Shown: positions 27,193 through 35,309 of the stretch, piece after piece | Position numbering within the stretch: the first letter of the stretch is position 1 | How the letters are laid out: each line of letters begins with the position of its first letter | Origin: Bhargavaea sp. CC-171006 | GTDB taxonomy: Bacteria; Bacillota; Bacilli; Bacillales_A; Planococcaceae | Assembly (NCBI RefSeq): GCF_009761675.1 | Contig: NZ_QUZH01000006.1 | Span: 1-64,000, forward strand | Length of the DNA stretch: 64,000 nucleotides | Direction of reading: 5' to 3' | Program-made: the position numbers and the translations under genes | The notes under the pieces: generated by a model | Told to the model about the DNA's origin: nothing | Databases searched by the model: none | The model's input: the letters and a program-made list of their open reading frames with translations, nothing else

Positions 27193-27415
27193 TAACTAAT
27201 GTTGAAGGAATTCCTTATTGCCGTTAGAATAGGATATAGCAAAGAGTTCGTGAAATCACTGAAAGTTTGTCATCTTTTTGTGCTCTTGTATAGGTAGAGT
27301 CTGGAAGTCCCGGTCAGGGATTGGCGTACATACTGCATAGAAGAAAACTTTATTGGAATTGAATCGTCCAGAAAAGTATAGCAAGACAAGCTGGTTGTTA
27401 TTGATTACGGGATGA

Positions 27416-27577
27416 GCAAATCGCTATACGAAACGATGTTGGGTTCCGCTTGCGGAAGCCGGTGTTCTTCCGCAGATCATATATGCTGTCTGCAACGTGT
27501 GCGGTGAGAAAAAGGAGCTTCGGATATACGGGGAAGCGGATCAGGATAAACGATGCTATTCATGCGGCAAGGAATAG
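27416..27577 (+). pseudogene. Zinc-ribbon protein remnant
   Basis: A 53-codon open stretch ends at TAG 27575-27577 and contains CNVCGEKKELRIYG and KRCYSCGKE, two CxxC knuckles. No ATG, TTG or GTG start precedes the first cysteine, and a TGA closes the frame at 27413. It looks like the 3' part of a small zinc-ribbon gene whose front is lost. Confidence 0.35.
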
Positions 27578-27592
27578 AAGGAGGCCATTCGA

Positions 27593-28378
27593 ATGAAAGT
27601 AGACTTCGGGAAAGTGGCGAAGGGCTTTGCGCTCTACCGGAATGACCTGACGGAAAATCTGATTGAAAACCTCCAAGTGAGGGGGCTGACATTTCGGGAG
27701 CGGTCGGTCGCGGACCTCGGGTCTGGCACCGGCGTCCTGACGCGGATGCTTGAGGAACACGGGGCGGAGGTGACGGGCGTCGAACCATCAGCTGAACTGA
27801 TTAGGGAAGCCAAGATGATCGACCAGGAATCCGGCGTGGAAATCGACTACGTCAACCGGTACGCGGAAGATACGGACCTCCCCGGACAGTCTTTTGATGT
27901 CGTGACCGCTCTGCGCGCATGGCATTGGTTCGATGGGGAGGCCGTCCTGAGAGAAGTGAAGAGGATTCTTAAGCCGGACGGGGATCTTCTGATCATGGAT
28001 TCCGGATTTGTCAGTGCCGATCCGGTCGTGCAAGAGACGATGGCTCTCCTGAAAAAGGAGATACCTGGACGAATTAAGCCTGCCGGAAGAAAGGCAGGAT
28101 CCGGACAGTCCATCAACAGCTTCCCGGTGGAGTGGTTCGCCGAATGGCAGTCGCACGGATTAGAACTGAAAGAGCTGTATAACGAGGACTACACAGTGGC
28201 CTTCACTCCGGAAACCTGGTGTGAGCGGATCAAGACGCTTTCCTGGATGCTGCACCTGGAAGAGGGGGAGCGAAACAATATTATGGACGGCATAAAGCCC
28301 CATCTTATTCGTCTATTTGGAGACCGGACATACGAGATTGAACATAAATTCCATGTGGTCATGCTTAAAAATGTCTGA
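27593..28378 (+). CDS. Class I SAM-dependent methyltransferase
   Basis: 261 residues. Motif I is VADLGSGTGVLTRML (about 39-53), with an acidic end of strand 2 in GVEPSAELI, motif IV region FDVVTALRAWHWFD (about 101-114), and VKRILKPDGDLLIMD. The AWHWFD form is common in small-molecule and ubiquinone/sterol-type methyltransferases. Substrate unknown. AGAAGGAGG precedes the ATG; a 61-residue membrane protein gene follows 13 nt later. Confidence 0.88.
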   Translation: MKVDFGKVAKGFALYRNDLTENLIENLQVRGLTFRERSVADLGSGTGVLTRMLEEHGAEVTGVEPSAELIREAKMIDQESGVEIDYVNRYAEDTDLPGQSFDVVTALRAWHWFDGEAVLREVKRILKPDGDLLIMDSGFVSADPVVQETMALLKKEIPGRIKPAGRKAGSGQSINSFPVEWFAEWQSHGLELKELYNEDYTVAFTPETWCERIKTLSWMLHLEEGERNNIMDGIKPHLIRLFGDRTYEIEHKFHVVMLKNV

Positions 28379-28391
28379 GGAGGAATCCGCA

Positions 28392-28577
28392 ATGCTTAAA
28401 AATAGCTTGCGGTATGGACTTTTCTTCTTCACCTTTATGACTCTCTGGCAGTTTGTGTTTAATCGGGAAGTCGAATGGGGGATGGTGGCCGCCGTAAGTA
28501 TCTTGGCCGCCCTGTTCAACCTGTCATGGGACTGGGCCAAGGTACCATACGAGTGGAAAAAGCGGAGCGGAGATTGA
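28392..28577 (+). CDS. Small two-helix membrane protein
   Basis: A 61-residue protein beginning MLKNSLRYGLFFFTFMTLWQ, with hydrophobic segments about 8-24 and 32-50, ending in a basic tail (WKKRSGD). GAGGAGGAA lies 6 nt upstream of the ATG at 28392. Downstream of the methyltransferase and probably in its transcript. Family not recognised. Confidence 0.65.
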   Translation: MLKNSLRYGLFFFTFMTLWQFVFNREVEWGMVAAVSILAALFNLSWDWAKVPYEWKKRSGD

Positions 28578-28642
28578 GGGCTTCCGTGCCGGCGGTGGTA
28601 TACTCGTGAGGACAAACTGTTTGAACTGAGGAGCGAAAGCAC

Positions 28643-28903
28643 ATGTTAATTACAGATGAAGCCCAAGAGCTATTGGAACCGTTTCTGAAGGAGCGCGGCT
28701 TGGCCGGCTTGCGCCTGACAGTGGAAACGGGCGAGTTCGGTCCTCAGTTCGCCATCACTTTCGACGAACCGCAGGAGTTCGACGTCGTGCAGGAGATCAA
28801 GGGAATCCGCGTGGCGATCGATGCGCAGCTGAGCGATACGGACCTTCTGACATTGGATATCGAGGAAACGCCGGAAGGGCGGGGAATCGTATTGCGGGGC
28901 TGA
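28643..28903 (+). CDS. IscA/HesB-like domain protein lacking cysteines
   Basis: An 86-residue protein with the strand pattern of the IscA/HesB fold (LRLTVETGEFGPQFAITFDEP, then VRVAIDAQL-type strand and EETPEGRGIVLRG). The cysteines used by true A-type Fe-S carriers are absent: the protein contains none. It therefore resembles the non-cluster-carrying HesB-like proteins of Bacilli. The assignment rests on fold pattern only. Confidence 0.55.
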   Translation: MLITDEAQELLEPFLKERGLAGLRLTVETGEFGPQFAITFDEPQEFDVVQEIKGIRVAIDAQLSDTDLLTLDIEETPEGRGIVLRG

Positions 28904-28910
28904 CAGAATA

Positions 28911-28947
28911 AAAGCAGGAGCATCCATTACGGGTGCTCCTGCTTTTT
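28911..28947. terminator. Bidirectional terminator
   Basis: 12-bp stem (28911-28922 against 28934-28945) between the convergent HesB-like and PAS-STAS genes, with a T run on the plus side and A/T tails both ways. Confidence 0.85.
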
Positions 28948-28956
28948 CAAATGGCT

Positions 28957-29724
28957 TCACTGCTGCAAATAAATGCTCAGTTCCTCTTTCAATGAATGGT
29001 TAAACTGGACCCATTGGTCGAGGTGATGGTGATTCAGCTCTTTTGCGAGGTTTGGCTTGATGCCGATGAGCTTAATGACATTTCCGGTCATGAAGTTCAG
29101 GGTCTTCACCAGCTGGATGAATTGATCAATGCCATCCGTCTGGACCTCTCCGACGGCGGTGAGGTCAAACAGGACCACTTCATAGTTTCCCCTGAAGACA
29201 GACTGCAGGCAACTTTCGGAGATGGTGTTGATCTTGTCCGCGGTGATGTCGCCGAACAGGGGAATCATGCACAGCGAATCGGACAGCGGGATGAACGGTC
29301 CGGATAGTTCATCCATCCGTCTCAGTACATGCTCAAGCTCATCTTTTTTCTCCAATAACTCAAAGTCGGTAGAAGCCAGGCGGTTTTGGATGTTCATCAG
29401 CTTTTCAATCAGATCTTCATTCGAGCTGTCTTTCGGCAGGAAAATCATGCTGGCGCGATTTTCCGGATTCCACTGAAGATGAACGTCAAATAGTGCCAGT
29501 GGCTTTTCCTTTGTGATCATATTCAGTTCCATTTTGACCGGGGCCTGTCCCTGTCCGGAACTGATCCGGCCCAGCTTGTTGACCGATTCTTCATCAACCA
29601 GGGATTTAATATGTCCTGTACTCAGGTCAAACCATTCATCGGCAAGGGCTGAATAGCTGACGATTCTTCCGTCCCTGTTAACACTCAAATACGGGAGGGG
29701 AAGGGATAGATTCAGTCGTTCCAC
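28957..29724 (-). CDS. PAS-STAS protein (RsbR-like)
   Basis: 255 residues. An N-terminal PAS-like domain (about 8-100; PYLSVNRDGRIVSYSALADE) joins through a helical linker (about 105-140) to a C-terminal STAS domain (about 145-255). The STAS core VVLFDLTAVGEVQTDGID and KLIGIKPNLAKEL parallels RsbR, whose conserved threonines near this region are phosphorylated by RsbT in stressosomes. GTG start with GGGAGG 8 nt upstream; the gene overlaps the cobalamin-binding gene by 47 nt. Likely the signal output of the operon into a stress or partner-switch pathway (inference). Confidence 0.82.
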   Translation of the reverse strand: MERLNLSLPLPYLSVNRDGRIVSYSALADEWFDLSTGHIKSLVDEESVNKLGRISSGQGQAPVKMELNMITKEKPLALFDVHLQWNPENRASMIFLPKDSSNEDLIEKLMNIQNRLASTDFELLEKKDELEHVLRRMDELSGPFIPLSDSLCMIPLFGDITADKINTISESCLQSVFRGNYEVVLFDLTAVGEVQTDGIDQFIQLVKTLNFMTGNVIKLIGIKPNLAKELNHHHLDQWVQFNHSLKEELSIYLQQ

Positions 29725-30355
29725 TCTGCTGTCCTCCCGTCATAAAATTTTGGAGCCATCTTTCAGTTTCCGGCAAATCACCGAGAATGACCGTATCCTC
29801 AGTGCAGTGCGGACGGAGGTCGTACATGCCTGTCAGGCGGCCTCCCAGAAGGATAGCCGGTTTTTTCTGCAGTTGGCTGAAAGCCTCCACATACTGTTGG
29901 AGCCTTGGCAGGTGATAGACGATGCTGACGGATAGACCGATTATGTCCGGTTTCCAGCTTTCCGCTGTCTGTAGGGCGTACTCCAAAGGCAGGCTCGGTC
30001 CGAAATACCGTGTTTCCCAGCCTTGCTCCCTGAACAGACTGTCGACCATCTTCAGGCCGAGATAGTGCTGTTCACCATCAAGGCAAAGGAACATCGCCTT
30101 GCCGCCCGATCGTTCCTTCCCGATGCTAAACGCCAGTTTTGAAAGGATGAAGTCACATGTCGCGGTCGCCAGGTGCTCGTCTGCAACCGTGATTTTATTG
30201 GTCTCCCACAAATGGCCGATATGCCGCATGGCCGGTGTGAGGAGGTGATGATAAAGATCAGGCCTGGAGGTTTCGGGATAATTTTCGATACATGCCCACG
30301 CCTTGTCCGGATCGCCTTCCAGCAGACAGGAAGCGAGCGTTTCAATAGGTGTCAT
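29678..30355 (-). CDS. CarH-like cobalamin-binding sensor without DNA-binding domain
   Basis: 225 residues: a four-helix cap domain (about 1-80) and a Rossmann-type B12-binding domain (about 85-210). W50, E60 and H61 form the W-x9-E-H signature of the CarH photoreceptor cap (LWETNKITVADEHL). EQHYLG (95-100) supplies the lower-ligand histidine (H97; canonical D-x-H-x-x-G with Glu for Asp). LLGGRLTG is the nucleotide-tail glycine motif. The MerR-type DNA-binding domain of CarH is absent. It overlaps both neighbours (14 nt and 47 nt). A light or B12-state sensor is the best guess. Confidence 0.85.
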   Translation of the reverse strand: MTPIETLASCLLEGDPDKAWACIENYPETSRPDLYHHLLTPAMRHIGHLWETNKITVADEHLATATCDFILSKLAFSIGKERSGGKAMFLCLDGEQHYLGLKMVDSLFREQGWETRYFGPSLPLEYALQTAESWKPDIIGLSVSIVYHLPRLQQYVEAFSQLQKKPAILLGGRLTGMYDLRPHCTEDTVILGDLPETERWLQNFMTGGQQSGTTESIPSPPVFEC

Positions 30356-30701
30356 GTTTCACCCCTTCCTTGAGGGTTGAGATGGCTGTGGTGAGGTATT
30401 GGCGGTAAGTTTTGGCCTGTTCGCTCGTTTCTTCTTCAAGCAAAGACCGGATGATTTCAAAGTTATCGATGAGGTGCTTTGTGTTCATGCCGTGTTTCGT
30501 GAGGATCCCGTCGAGCCAGACCGCGTAATCGGTGAAGACCTTGGTCTCGTTCAGATTATAGGCGGTCTGGAGATGCCTCATGTGATGATGGTTATCTTCC
30601 CGGCACTTTGCTTTTCCGGGCTCACCAAAACGTTCCAGGAGGGCCGGTTCAAGTTCATAGATCTTTTCTGTCACCTGATTAACGATCATATCGACGTTCA
30701 C
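30342..30701 (-). CDS. Small helical partner of the B12 sensor
   Basis: A 119-residue, apparently all-helical protein. KCREDNHHHMRHLQTAY followed by TDYAVWLDGILTKHGM resembles the N-terminal helical segment that precedes the B12-binding region in some cobalamin-binding proteins of other phyla (recollection, not searched). Here it is a separate gene overlapping the sensor by 14 nt and the upstream gene by 4 nt. The histidine-rich HHHMRH could bind metal or a cofactor. Confidence 0.6.
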   Translation of the reverse strand: MNVDMIVNQVTEKIYELEPALLERFGEPGKAKCREDNHHHMRHLQTAYNLNETKVFTDYAVWLDGILTKHGMNTKHLIDNFEIIRSLLEEETSEQAKTYRQYLTTAISTLKEGVKHDTY

Positions 30702-31003
30702 TTGGCCACCACCTTGAATTTGGACACCTTCGGAATGATGGAGGCCAGTTCCTGATCCGGATACTTTTTCTCCAGCTCATGGATTCTGCGAAAATCCTCA
30801 CTCCGTGCCCAGTCTAGGTAATTCTCTTTTGTATCGAATATCAGCTGCACCGTCAGTTCGCCGGGACGACGGTCGTTCTGCAATAGCAGAAAATTGACGA
30901 ATCCATTGGCCTGGTCGACCAGACGGGAGCGGTTTTGATAGATCCGGATGACTTCCTCCGATTTTTCCGGGGGAACATCAAATGTTGAAAAGACGGTATA
31001 CAT
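30698..31003 (-). CDS. ABM-domain protein (HmoA/IsdG-like)
   Basis: A 101-residue single ABM domain (MYTVFSTFDVPPEKSEEVIR, LVDQANGFVNFLLLQNDRR, TVQLIFDTKENYLDWARSEDF). Similar dimeric proteins degrade heme (IsdG, HmoA) or act as other cofactor-free monooxygenases. The ATG at 31003 follows AAGGGGGAAA; the longer ORF start has no such site. First gene of the B12-sensor operon. A tetrapyrrole-related role would fit, but heme ligands cannot be confirmed by eye. Confidence 0.72.
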   Translation of the reverse strand: MYTVFSTFDVPPEKSEEVIRIYQNRSRLVDQANGFVNFLLLQNDRRPGELTVQLIFDTKENYLDWARSEDFRRIHELEKKYPDQELASIIPKVSKFKVVAK

Positions 31004-31095
31004 CAGCTTTCCCCCTTTTTCTAGCAATTCGTGTGTCTCGCAAGTTTAACATACTGACACAAAGGTGGCGCCCAATCCGAATTGTTCGGACGTAA

Positions 31096-31136
31096 AAAGG
31101 GCAGGTGCACCCAATCGGATGCGCCTGCCCTTTTTG
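31096..31136 (-). terminator. Terminator of the small Trp-rich gene
   Basis: Stem of 14 bp with one wobble (31097-31110 against 31121-31134), T runs on both strands. Confidence 0.78.
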
Positions 31137-31141
31137 ATTCA

Positions 31142-31309
31142 TCACCAGTCAAACAGCCGGCCGAACGACCGGCCGATCCACGTCAGCATGCCCCACAGGA
31201 GCCTGAACGGCCAGATAAGCAGTTCAGGGAACCAAAGGAAAAATTCTGCAATGTCGCTTTTGTCCTTTTTCCTCTTCTGTCTTTGCCCGTCCTGTTCCCG
31301 TCCGTTCAT
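31142..31309 (-). CDS. Small tryptophan-rich membrane-associated protein
   Basis: A 55-residue protein with GGAGGAGATC ahead of the ATG at 31309. The N-terminus is very basic (QRQKRKKDKSD); the rest, FFLWFPELLIWPFRLLWGML and then TWIGRSFGRLFDW, is aromatic and hydrophobic with scattered arginines, as for an amphipathic membrane-surface helix. Six tryptophans or so in 55 residues is unusual. No family recognised. It has its own terminator. Confidence 0.65.
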   Translation of the reverse strand: MNGREQDGQRQKRKKDKSDIAEFFLWFPELLIWPFRLLWGMLTWIGRSFGRLFDW

Positions 31310-31411
31310 CAGCTGATCTCCTCCTGTTTGGTCTCTTCTTATTTGTCATTACGGATAACCGTTGAAAAAGGTTTCAAAGATTCAGCTAAACGGAAACCGG
31401 CTCTGTTCGGG

Positions 31412-31452
31412 AAAAAGACTGCAGGGAAGACGGGTTCTCTGCAGTCTTTTGC
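31412..31452. terminator. Terminator of ydhK-like gene
   Basis: 11-bp stem with AAAGACTGCAG arms around a 12-nt loop, flanked by A/T runs on both sides; directly downstream of the minus-strand lipoprotein gene. Confidence 0.8.
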
Positions 31453-31472
31453 ATCGTTATCGTTGCCGTGCA

Positions 31473-32093
31473 TTACTCCTCGGACAGCTCTTCTTCCGTC
31501 ACCCACTTATGATTCTTGACTTCTTCATTGCTGTCACTCGGAATGAAGTCGACCATGTAGACGGTCGTCTGTTCGGCGGAATCGACCGTCGCCGTTGCTC
31601 CTTTCATACCCGGCATGTGGTCTGCGAGAAGTGTCACTTCAGTCCCCGGCTCAAGCGGTGCTTCTCCGGGGTTCTCAAGTTCTTCGTGGACCACCCATTT
31701 ATGGTCTTTGACAGGCTCGCCTCCGTCAGTCGGGGTATAGGTGACCGAATAGGCCGTCGTTTCAAATGCTCCGCTGATGGTTGCTTCGACACCATTCATG
31801 CCCGGCATATGATCGGCATGCATCATGGCTGTGCTGCCGACGCGGAATGTAGGGTTTTCGGCTTCCTTCAGGCCTTCCGGCACTTCTCCGGAACTGCTGT
31901 GCATGGCGTGCGAGTCCTGGCTGCCGTCATTTTCGCTGCTTTCTTCCTGAGCCGGCTGTTCCGTGTTTTTGTCGGTTTGCTCAGTCTGCTGGGCGGCATC
32001 TTCCTTGGGTTCCGTGTCGTCAGACTGGCAACCGGCAAGCAGGAGGACAAGGGTCCCTGCGGCAACGGCCGTTTTCCATTTCAATAAGTTCAT
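31473..32093 (-). CDS. YdhK-family (DUF1541) lipoprotein
   Basis: 206 residues. The signal peptide ends in the lipobox LLLAGC (Cys near 21), so it is anchored outside the membrane. A Glu/Gln/Thr/Ser-rich linker follows, then two tandem DUF1541 repeats, each with a D-H-M-P-G-M turn (ADHMPGMNGVEATI and ADHMPGMKGATATV) and a KxHKWV strand. The His/Met content suggests metal binding; relatives often lie near copper or cadmium genes, as here. The ATG at 32093 is 7 nt past GGAGG. Confidence 0.85.
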   Translation of the reverse strand: MNLLKWKTAVAAGTLVLLLAGCQSDDTEPKEDAAQQTEQTDKNTEQPAQEESSENDGSQDSHAMHSSSGEVPEGLKEAENPTFRVGSTAMMHADHMPGMNGVEATISGAFETTAYSVTYTPTDGGEPVKDHKWVVHEELENPGEAPLEPGTEVTLLADHMPGMKGATATVDSAEQTTVYMVDFIPSDSNEEVKNHKWVTEEELSEE

Positions 32094-32264
32094 GTGATCT
32101 GCCTCCTTGGATAAAAATAGTACCAATCATACGGTACCCACTTAGCATGCAGGTTCTGTGCAGATATTATGAACAATTGAGCAAGATGACGGGTTTCTGT
32201 ACCGTAATTCCTTCTTCCTCGGATAAAATGAAGGAAGAAAATCTGCCAAGGGGAGAGGTTCGTC

Positions 32265-33671
32265 ATGTTCAGTAAGCTATCCATCCGGTTGGGCCTGCTC
32301 CTGTTCAGTATTTTGCTTCTGATTGAACTTCTGCTGTATGCGGGGCTGTATGTCTCCTTGGCCGATGAGCGGGCCGATGAAGTCATCAGTCAGCTGTTGG
32401 CGCGTGGGAACACGCACCGGGATGTGCTTGAAGATCATTTTGATGAATTGACACTCAACCATGTCATCATGATGGAATCGGCCTCTGTCTTTTCTGTCGT
32501 CGTTACTGACGGGAATGGCCTGGTGTTGGAGCGATCGGAAGAAGTAGCCCCTGCTTTGCTGGAATTAATCCTTCATTCCGATGAAGAACCGGTTTCCCAT
32601 GCCGGAAGAGTGCTCCAATCAGGATGGCGAGATCACGAATTCATCGTCACAGACAGTCCGTTGACCATTGAAGGCCGGCACAGCGGCCATGTGTATATGC
32701 TGGCACCATCGGCAATGATCCGGGAGACCGTCGGAGAACTGAGACGCCGTTTCCTGTCGGTCGGTGCTTTTTCAGTGCTTCTGACAATTCTGGTCATTCC
32801 GTTCCTGACCCGCTTTGTCACAAGGCCGCTGCTCCGCATGAAGCAGGTGACAGAACATTTGGCATCGGGTGGGCACCCTTCCGGTCTAGATACAGCAAGA
32901 TCAGACGAATTGGGCGATCTTGCCCGCTCAATCGGCCAGCTGTCGAACGACCTGGAGCGGATGAGAAATGAACGGAACGAGTTTCTCGCCAGTGTCGCTC
33001 ATGAGCTCAGGACGCCGATCACTTATATCAAGGGCTATGCGGATCTTGCATCAAAGAATGGAACCGATGAACAGGCAAGAAAAGAATATCTTGTCATCAT
33101 CCGGAATGAAGCCGGGCAACTGAATCGGCTGGTCGGCCAATTGCTGGATCTTGCCCGTTCGGACAGGCAAGGGTTCTCAGTCAGCTTGTCATCTGTGCAT
33201 CTGTCTTCCCTTGCTGAATCGGTTTTGTCGCTTGTCCGTCCGGCATATAAGGACAAAGGGGTCCGGTTATCGTGCCGAATTCCCGATGACCTAACTGCAG
33301 ATCTGGATATCGGCCGCTTCAAGCAAGTGCTCCTGAACCTTTTGGATAATGCGCTGAAACATACGCCTTCAGGGAAAGAGGTTTCCCTGGAAGCGGTCCG
33401 GACTAAAAAAGGAATCCGGGTCTCGGTCGCAGATGAAGGGGAAGGAATTCCGAATGAAGAGCAATCGGCGGTGTTTGAACGGTTCTACCGTGTGGATAAG
33501 TCGAGGTCCAGGAAAAGCGGAGGAGCCGGTCTCGGGCTTGCCATTGTGAAGGATATTGTCGGGGCGCATGGCGGCACTGTCGCAGCTGAAAGCCGGCCCG
33601 GAGGAGGAACCGTCATGACGATCATATTGGAAAGGAGGAGAGGCGATGGTGCAAATCCTGCTCGTAGATGA
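32265..33671 (+). CDS. Sensor histidine kinase
   Basis: 468 residues: helix 1 (about 9-30), an extracytoplasmic sensor (about 31-165), helix 2 (about 166-185), HAMP (about 186-238), H-box FLASVAHELRTPITYIKGYA (His near 252), and the ATPase domain (NLLDNALKHT, DEGEGIP, GAGLGLAIVK). It overlaps the regulator by 26 nt. Placement between a YdhK lipoprotein and metal transporters suggests a metal or envelope stimulus (inference). Confidence 0.92.
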   Translation: MFSKLSIRLGLLLFSILLLIELLLYAGLYVSLADERADEVISQLLARGNTHRDVLEDHFDELTLNHVIMMESASVFSVVVTDGNGLVLERSEEVAPALLELILHSDEEPVSHAGRVLQSGWRDHEFIVTDSPLTIEGRHSGHVYMLAPSAMIRETVGELRRRFLSVGAFSVLLTILVIPFLTRFVTRPLLRMKQVTEHLASGGHPSGLDTARSDELGDLARSIGQLSNDLERMRNERNEFLASVAHELRTPITYIKGYADLASKNGTDEQARKEYLVIIRNEAGQLNRLVGQLLDLARSDRQGFSVSLSSVHLSSLAESVLSLVRPAYKDKGVRLSCRIPDDLTADLDIGRFKQVLLNLLDNALKHTPSGKEVSLEAVRTKKGIRVSVADEGEGIPNEEQSAVFERFYRVDKSRSRKSGGAGLGLAIVKDIVGAHGGTVAAESRPGGGTVMTIILERRRGDGANPARR

Positions 33672-34332
33672 CGAACCGATGATGTTGGACTTGCTTCAGT
33701 TATATTTGGAACCGCATGGATTCCACTGCCTGAAGGCTGTCTCAGGAGAAGAGGCCTTGAACCTGCTTAGTCTTCATAAGCCAAACCTGGTGGTACTGGA
33801 TGTCATGATGCCCGGCATGGATGGGTGGACGGTGTGCCGGGATATCCGGCAACGGTCTGCAGTCCCCATTCTGATGTTGACAGCACGGGGCGAGACAGAG
33901 GACTTGGTAAAAGGGTTGGGTATAGGTGCGGATGACTATCTGACAAAACCTTTTGAAGAAGAGGAACTGGTGGCACGTCTCAATGCATTATTGAGACGTT
34001 CAGGCATGTCTTGTGTGCTTGAAACGGCAGGCCTGGTCTATTCGCGGGATTCATTCACGCTTACATACAGAAAGGAACCGATCCGCCTGACACCGAAGGA
34101 GTTTGCCTTGCTGGGTAAGCTGATGAGTGAGCCGGACAGGGTATTCAGCCGTGACAGTTTGCTGGGACATGTTTGGGGATGGAATACGGAAACAGAGGGC
34201 AGGACGGTCGATTCACATGTAAGGAATCTACGTGAGAAGATTCGCCGCTCAGGCTTTCCGATAGATGATCATCTCCTCACTGTTAGAGGCGTGGGGTACA
34301 AGTGGAATCCGAGAGGGGACGGATACATGTAG
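33646..34332 (+). CDS. OmpR-family response regulator
   Basis: 228 residues: receiver with LVDDEP, phospho-acceptor in VVLDVMMPGMDGW (Asp near 51) and TKPFEEEEL; winged-helix effector ending RTVDSHVRNLREKIRRSG and VRGVGYKW. GGAGGAGAGGC precedes its ATG inside the kinase gene. Partner of the kinase just upstream. Targets unknown; the divergent ydhK-like gene and the ZIP gene downstream are candidates. Confidence 0.93.
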   Translation: MVQILLVDDEPMMLDLLQLYLEPHGFHCLKAVSGEEALNLLSLHKPNLVVLDVMMPGMDGWTVCRDIRQRSAVPILMLTARGETEDLVKGLGIGADDYLTKPFEEEELVARLNALLRRSGMSCVLETAGLVYSRDSFTLTYRKEPIRLTPKEFALLGKLMSEPDRVFSRDSLLGHVWGWNTETEGRTVDSHVRNLREKIRRSGFPIDDHLLTVRGVGYKWNPRGDGYM

Positions 34333-34461
34333 GTGACAGGTCGTGTAGGGGCCCAAGCGACAGGGGACAGAGGACCGGGTGGGTGGATCTTCGATTTCGA
34401 AATGGTATGGTACCTCGGCTTTGGGCATAAAAAATAAAAATGACTAGCGAAGGATGGGCTC

Positions 34462-35172
34462 TTGTCTTCTGTTTGGTTAACCGGCTCGATCGCCACCTTT
34501 TGGGGAATAGGAATTGGCGGCTTGTTCTCTTTCCTGATCCATGGAAATAAGAGAAGTATCGGAACCATTTATTCAGTGTGTACGGGAGCGATACTGGGCT
34601 TGGCCAGTTTTGAAATCATTCCGGCAGCCCTGGAAAAAGGAAGCTGGATCACTATGGTCTTGGGGTTTTTAGCAGGAATGGTTCTATTCCTGCTTACACA
34701 TCTCTTTTCGGATGTTTCCTTCCGGACTCTTAACATGCCGCATATCAAGTCAGGCTTTTTATTGGCCATCGCCATTTCGATTCATAATATCCCGATGGGG
34801 ATGACGATCGGCTCCATCCAACAAAGTGATCTCACAGCGGCCTTGTTATCCGCTGTTGTCATGCACAATATTCCCGAGGGGATGATCCTGTTTGCACCAC
34901 TATTCCTGACCGGTTTCAGGATGATCATTCTTTTTGGTTTTTCCGCTATGGTTGCTGTCCCGTTTGGAATTGGAGCTTACATCGGCGGATGGATCGGGAT
35001 AGAGAGTGATCTAATCTGGTCGTTTTTGGTTACTTTGTCGGTGGGCATGATCTATATGATTGCAATCAGAGAAATTCTGCCACAAGCAATCAGGCATTCC
35101 TCCCATGCATACAGTCTTGTGGTTGCCGTGATTTCTTTCCTCTTGATCGGGGCTTATCTTCTCTGGATATAA
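34462..35172 (+). CDS. ZIP-family metal transporter
   Basis: A 236-residue membrane protein with about eight helices. AIAISIHNIPMGMTIG (helix 4) and AVVMHNIPEGMILFAP (helix 5) carry the HNxPxG metal-site motifs of ZIP transporters. TTG start, with AAGGATGGG upstream. Likely imports zinc or another divalent cation; adjacent to a cadmium/zinc exporter, so the pair would set metal balance. Confidence 0.88.
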   Translation: MSSVWLTGSIATFWGIGIGGLFSFLIHGNKRSIGTIYSVCTGAILGLASFEIIPAALEKGSWITMVLGFLAGMVLFLLTHLFSDVSFRTLNMPHIKSGFLLAIAISIHNIPMGMTIGSIQQSDLTAALLSAVVMHNIPEGMILFAPLFLTGFRMIILFGFSAMVAVPFGIGAYIGGWIGIESDLIWSFLVTLSVGMIYMIAIREILPQAIRHSSHAYSLVVAVISFLLIGAYLLWI

Positions 35173-35239
35173 AGGAAGTACATGTTTCATTACTGAAGGC
35201 ATGTCCTAGGGCATGTCTTTTTATTATTTAGATATTCGT

Positions 35240-35269
35240 TTGACTATTCAGTTGAAGGATGCATACAAT
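35240..35269 (+). promoter_or_regulatory. cadCA promoter
   Basis: TTGACT (35240-35245), 18-nt spacer, TACAAT (35264-35269). Confidence 0.7.
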
Positions 35270-35276
35270 ATTGATA

Positions 35277-35294
35277 TTCAAACAAATATTAGAA
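35277..35294. promoter_or_regulatory. CadC operator
   Basis: TTCAAACAAATATTAGAA is an imperfect dyad closely resembling the Staphylococcus aureus pI258 cad operator (TCAAATAAATATTTGAA). It covers the predicted start point 8 nt after the -10 box, a position for direct repression released by Cd2+, Pb2+ or Zn2+. Confidence 0.75.
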
Positions 35295-35309
35295 TGAGTA
35301 GGTGGGGCA

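Larger units (their letters stand above)
27044..27592. other. AT-rich gene-poor gap
   Basis: About 550 nt without a convincing gene. It holds a 25-codon ORF with a fair ribosome site (27115-27192) and a zinc-ribbon remnant without a start (27416-27577). Composition is clearly more AT-rich than its surroundings between about 27140 and 27420, suggesting decayed or acquired sequence. Confidence 0.5.
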
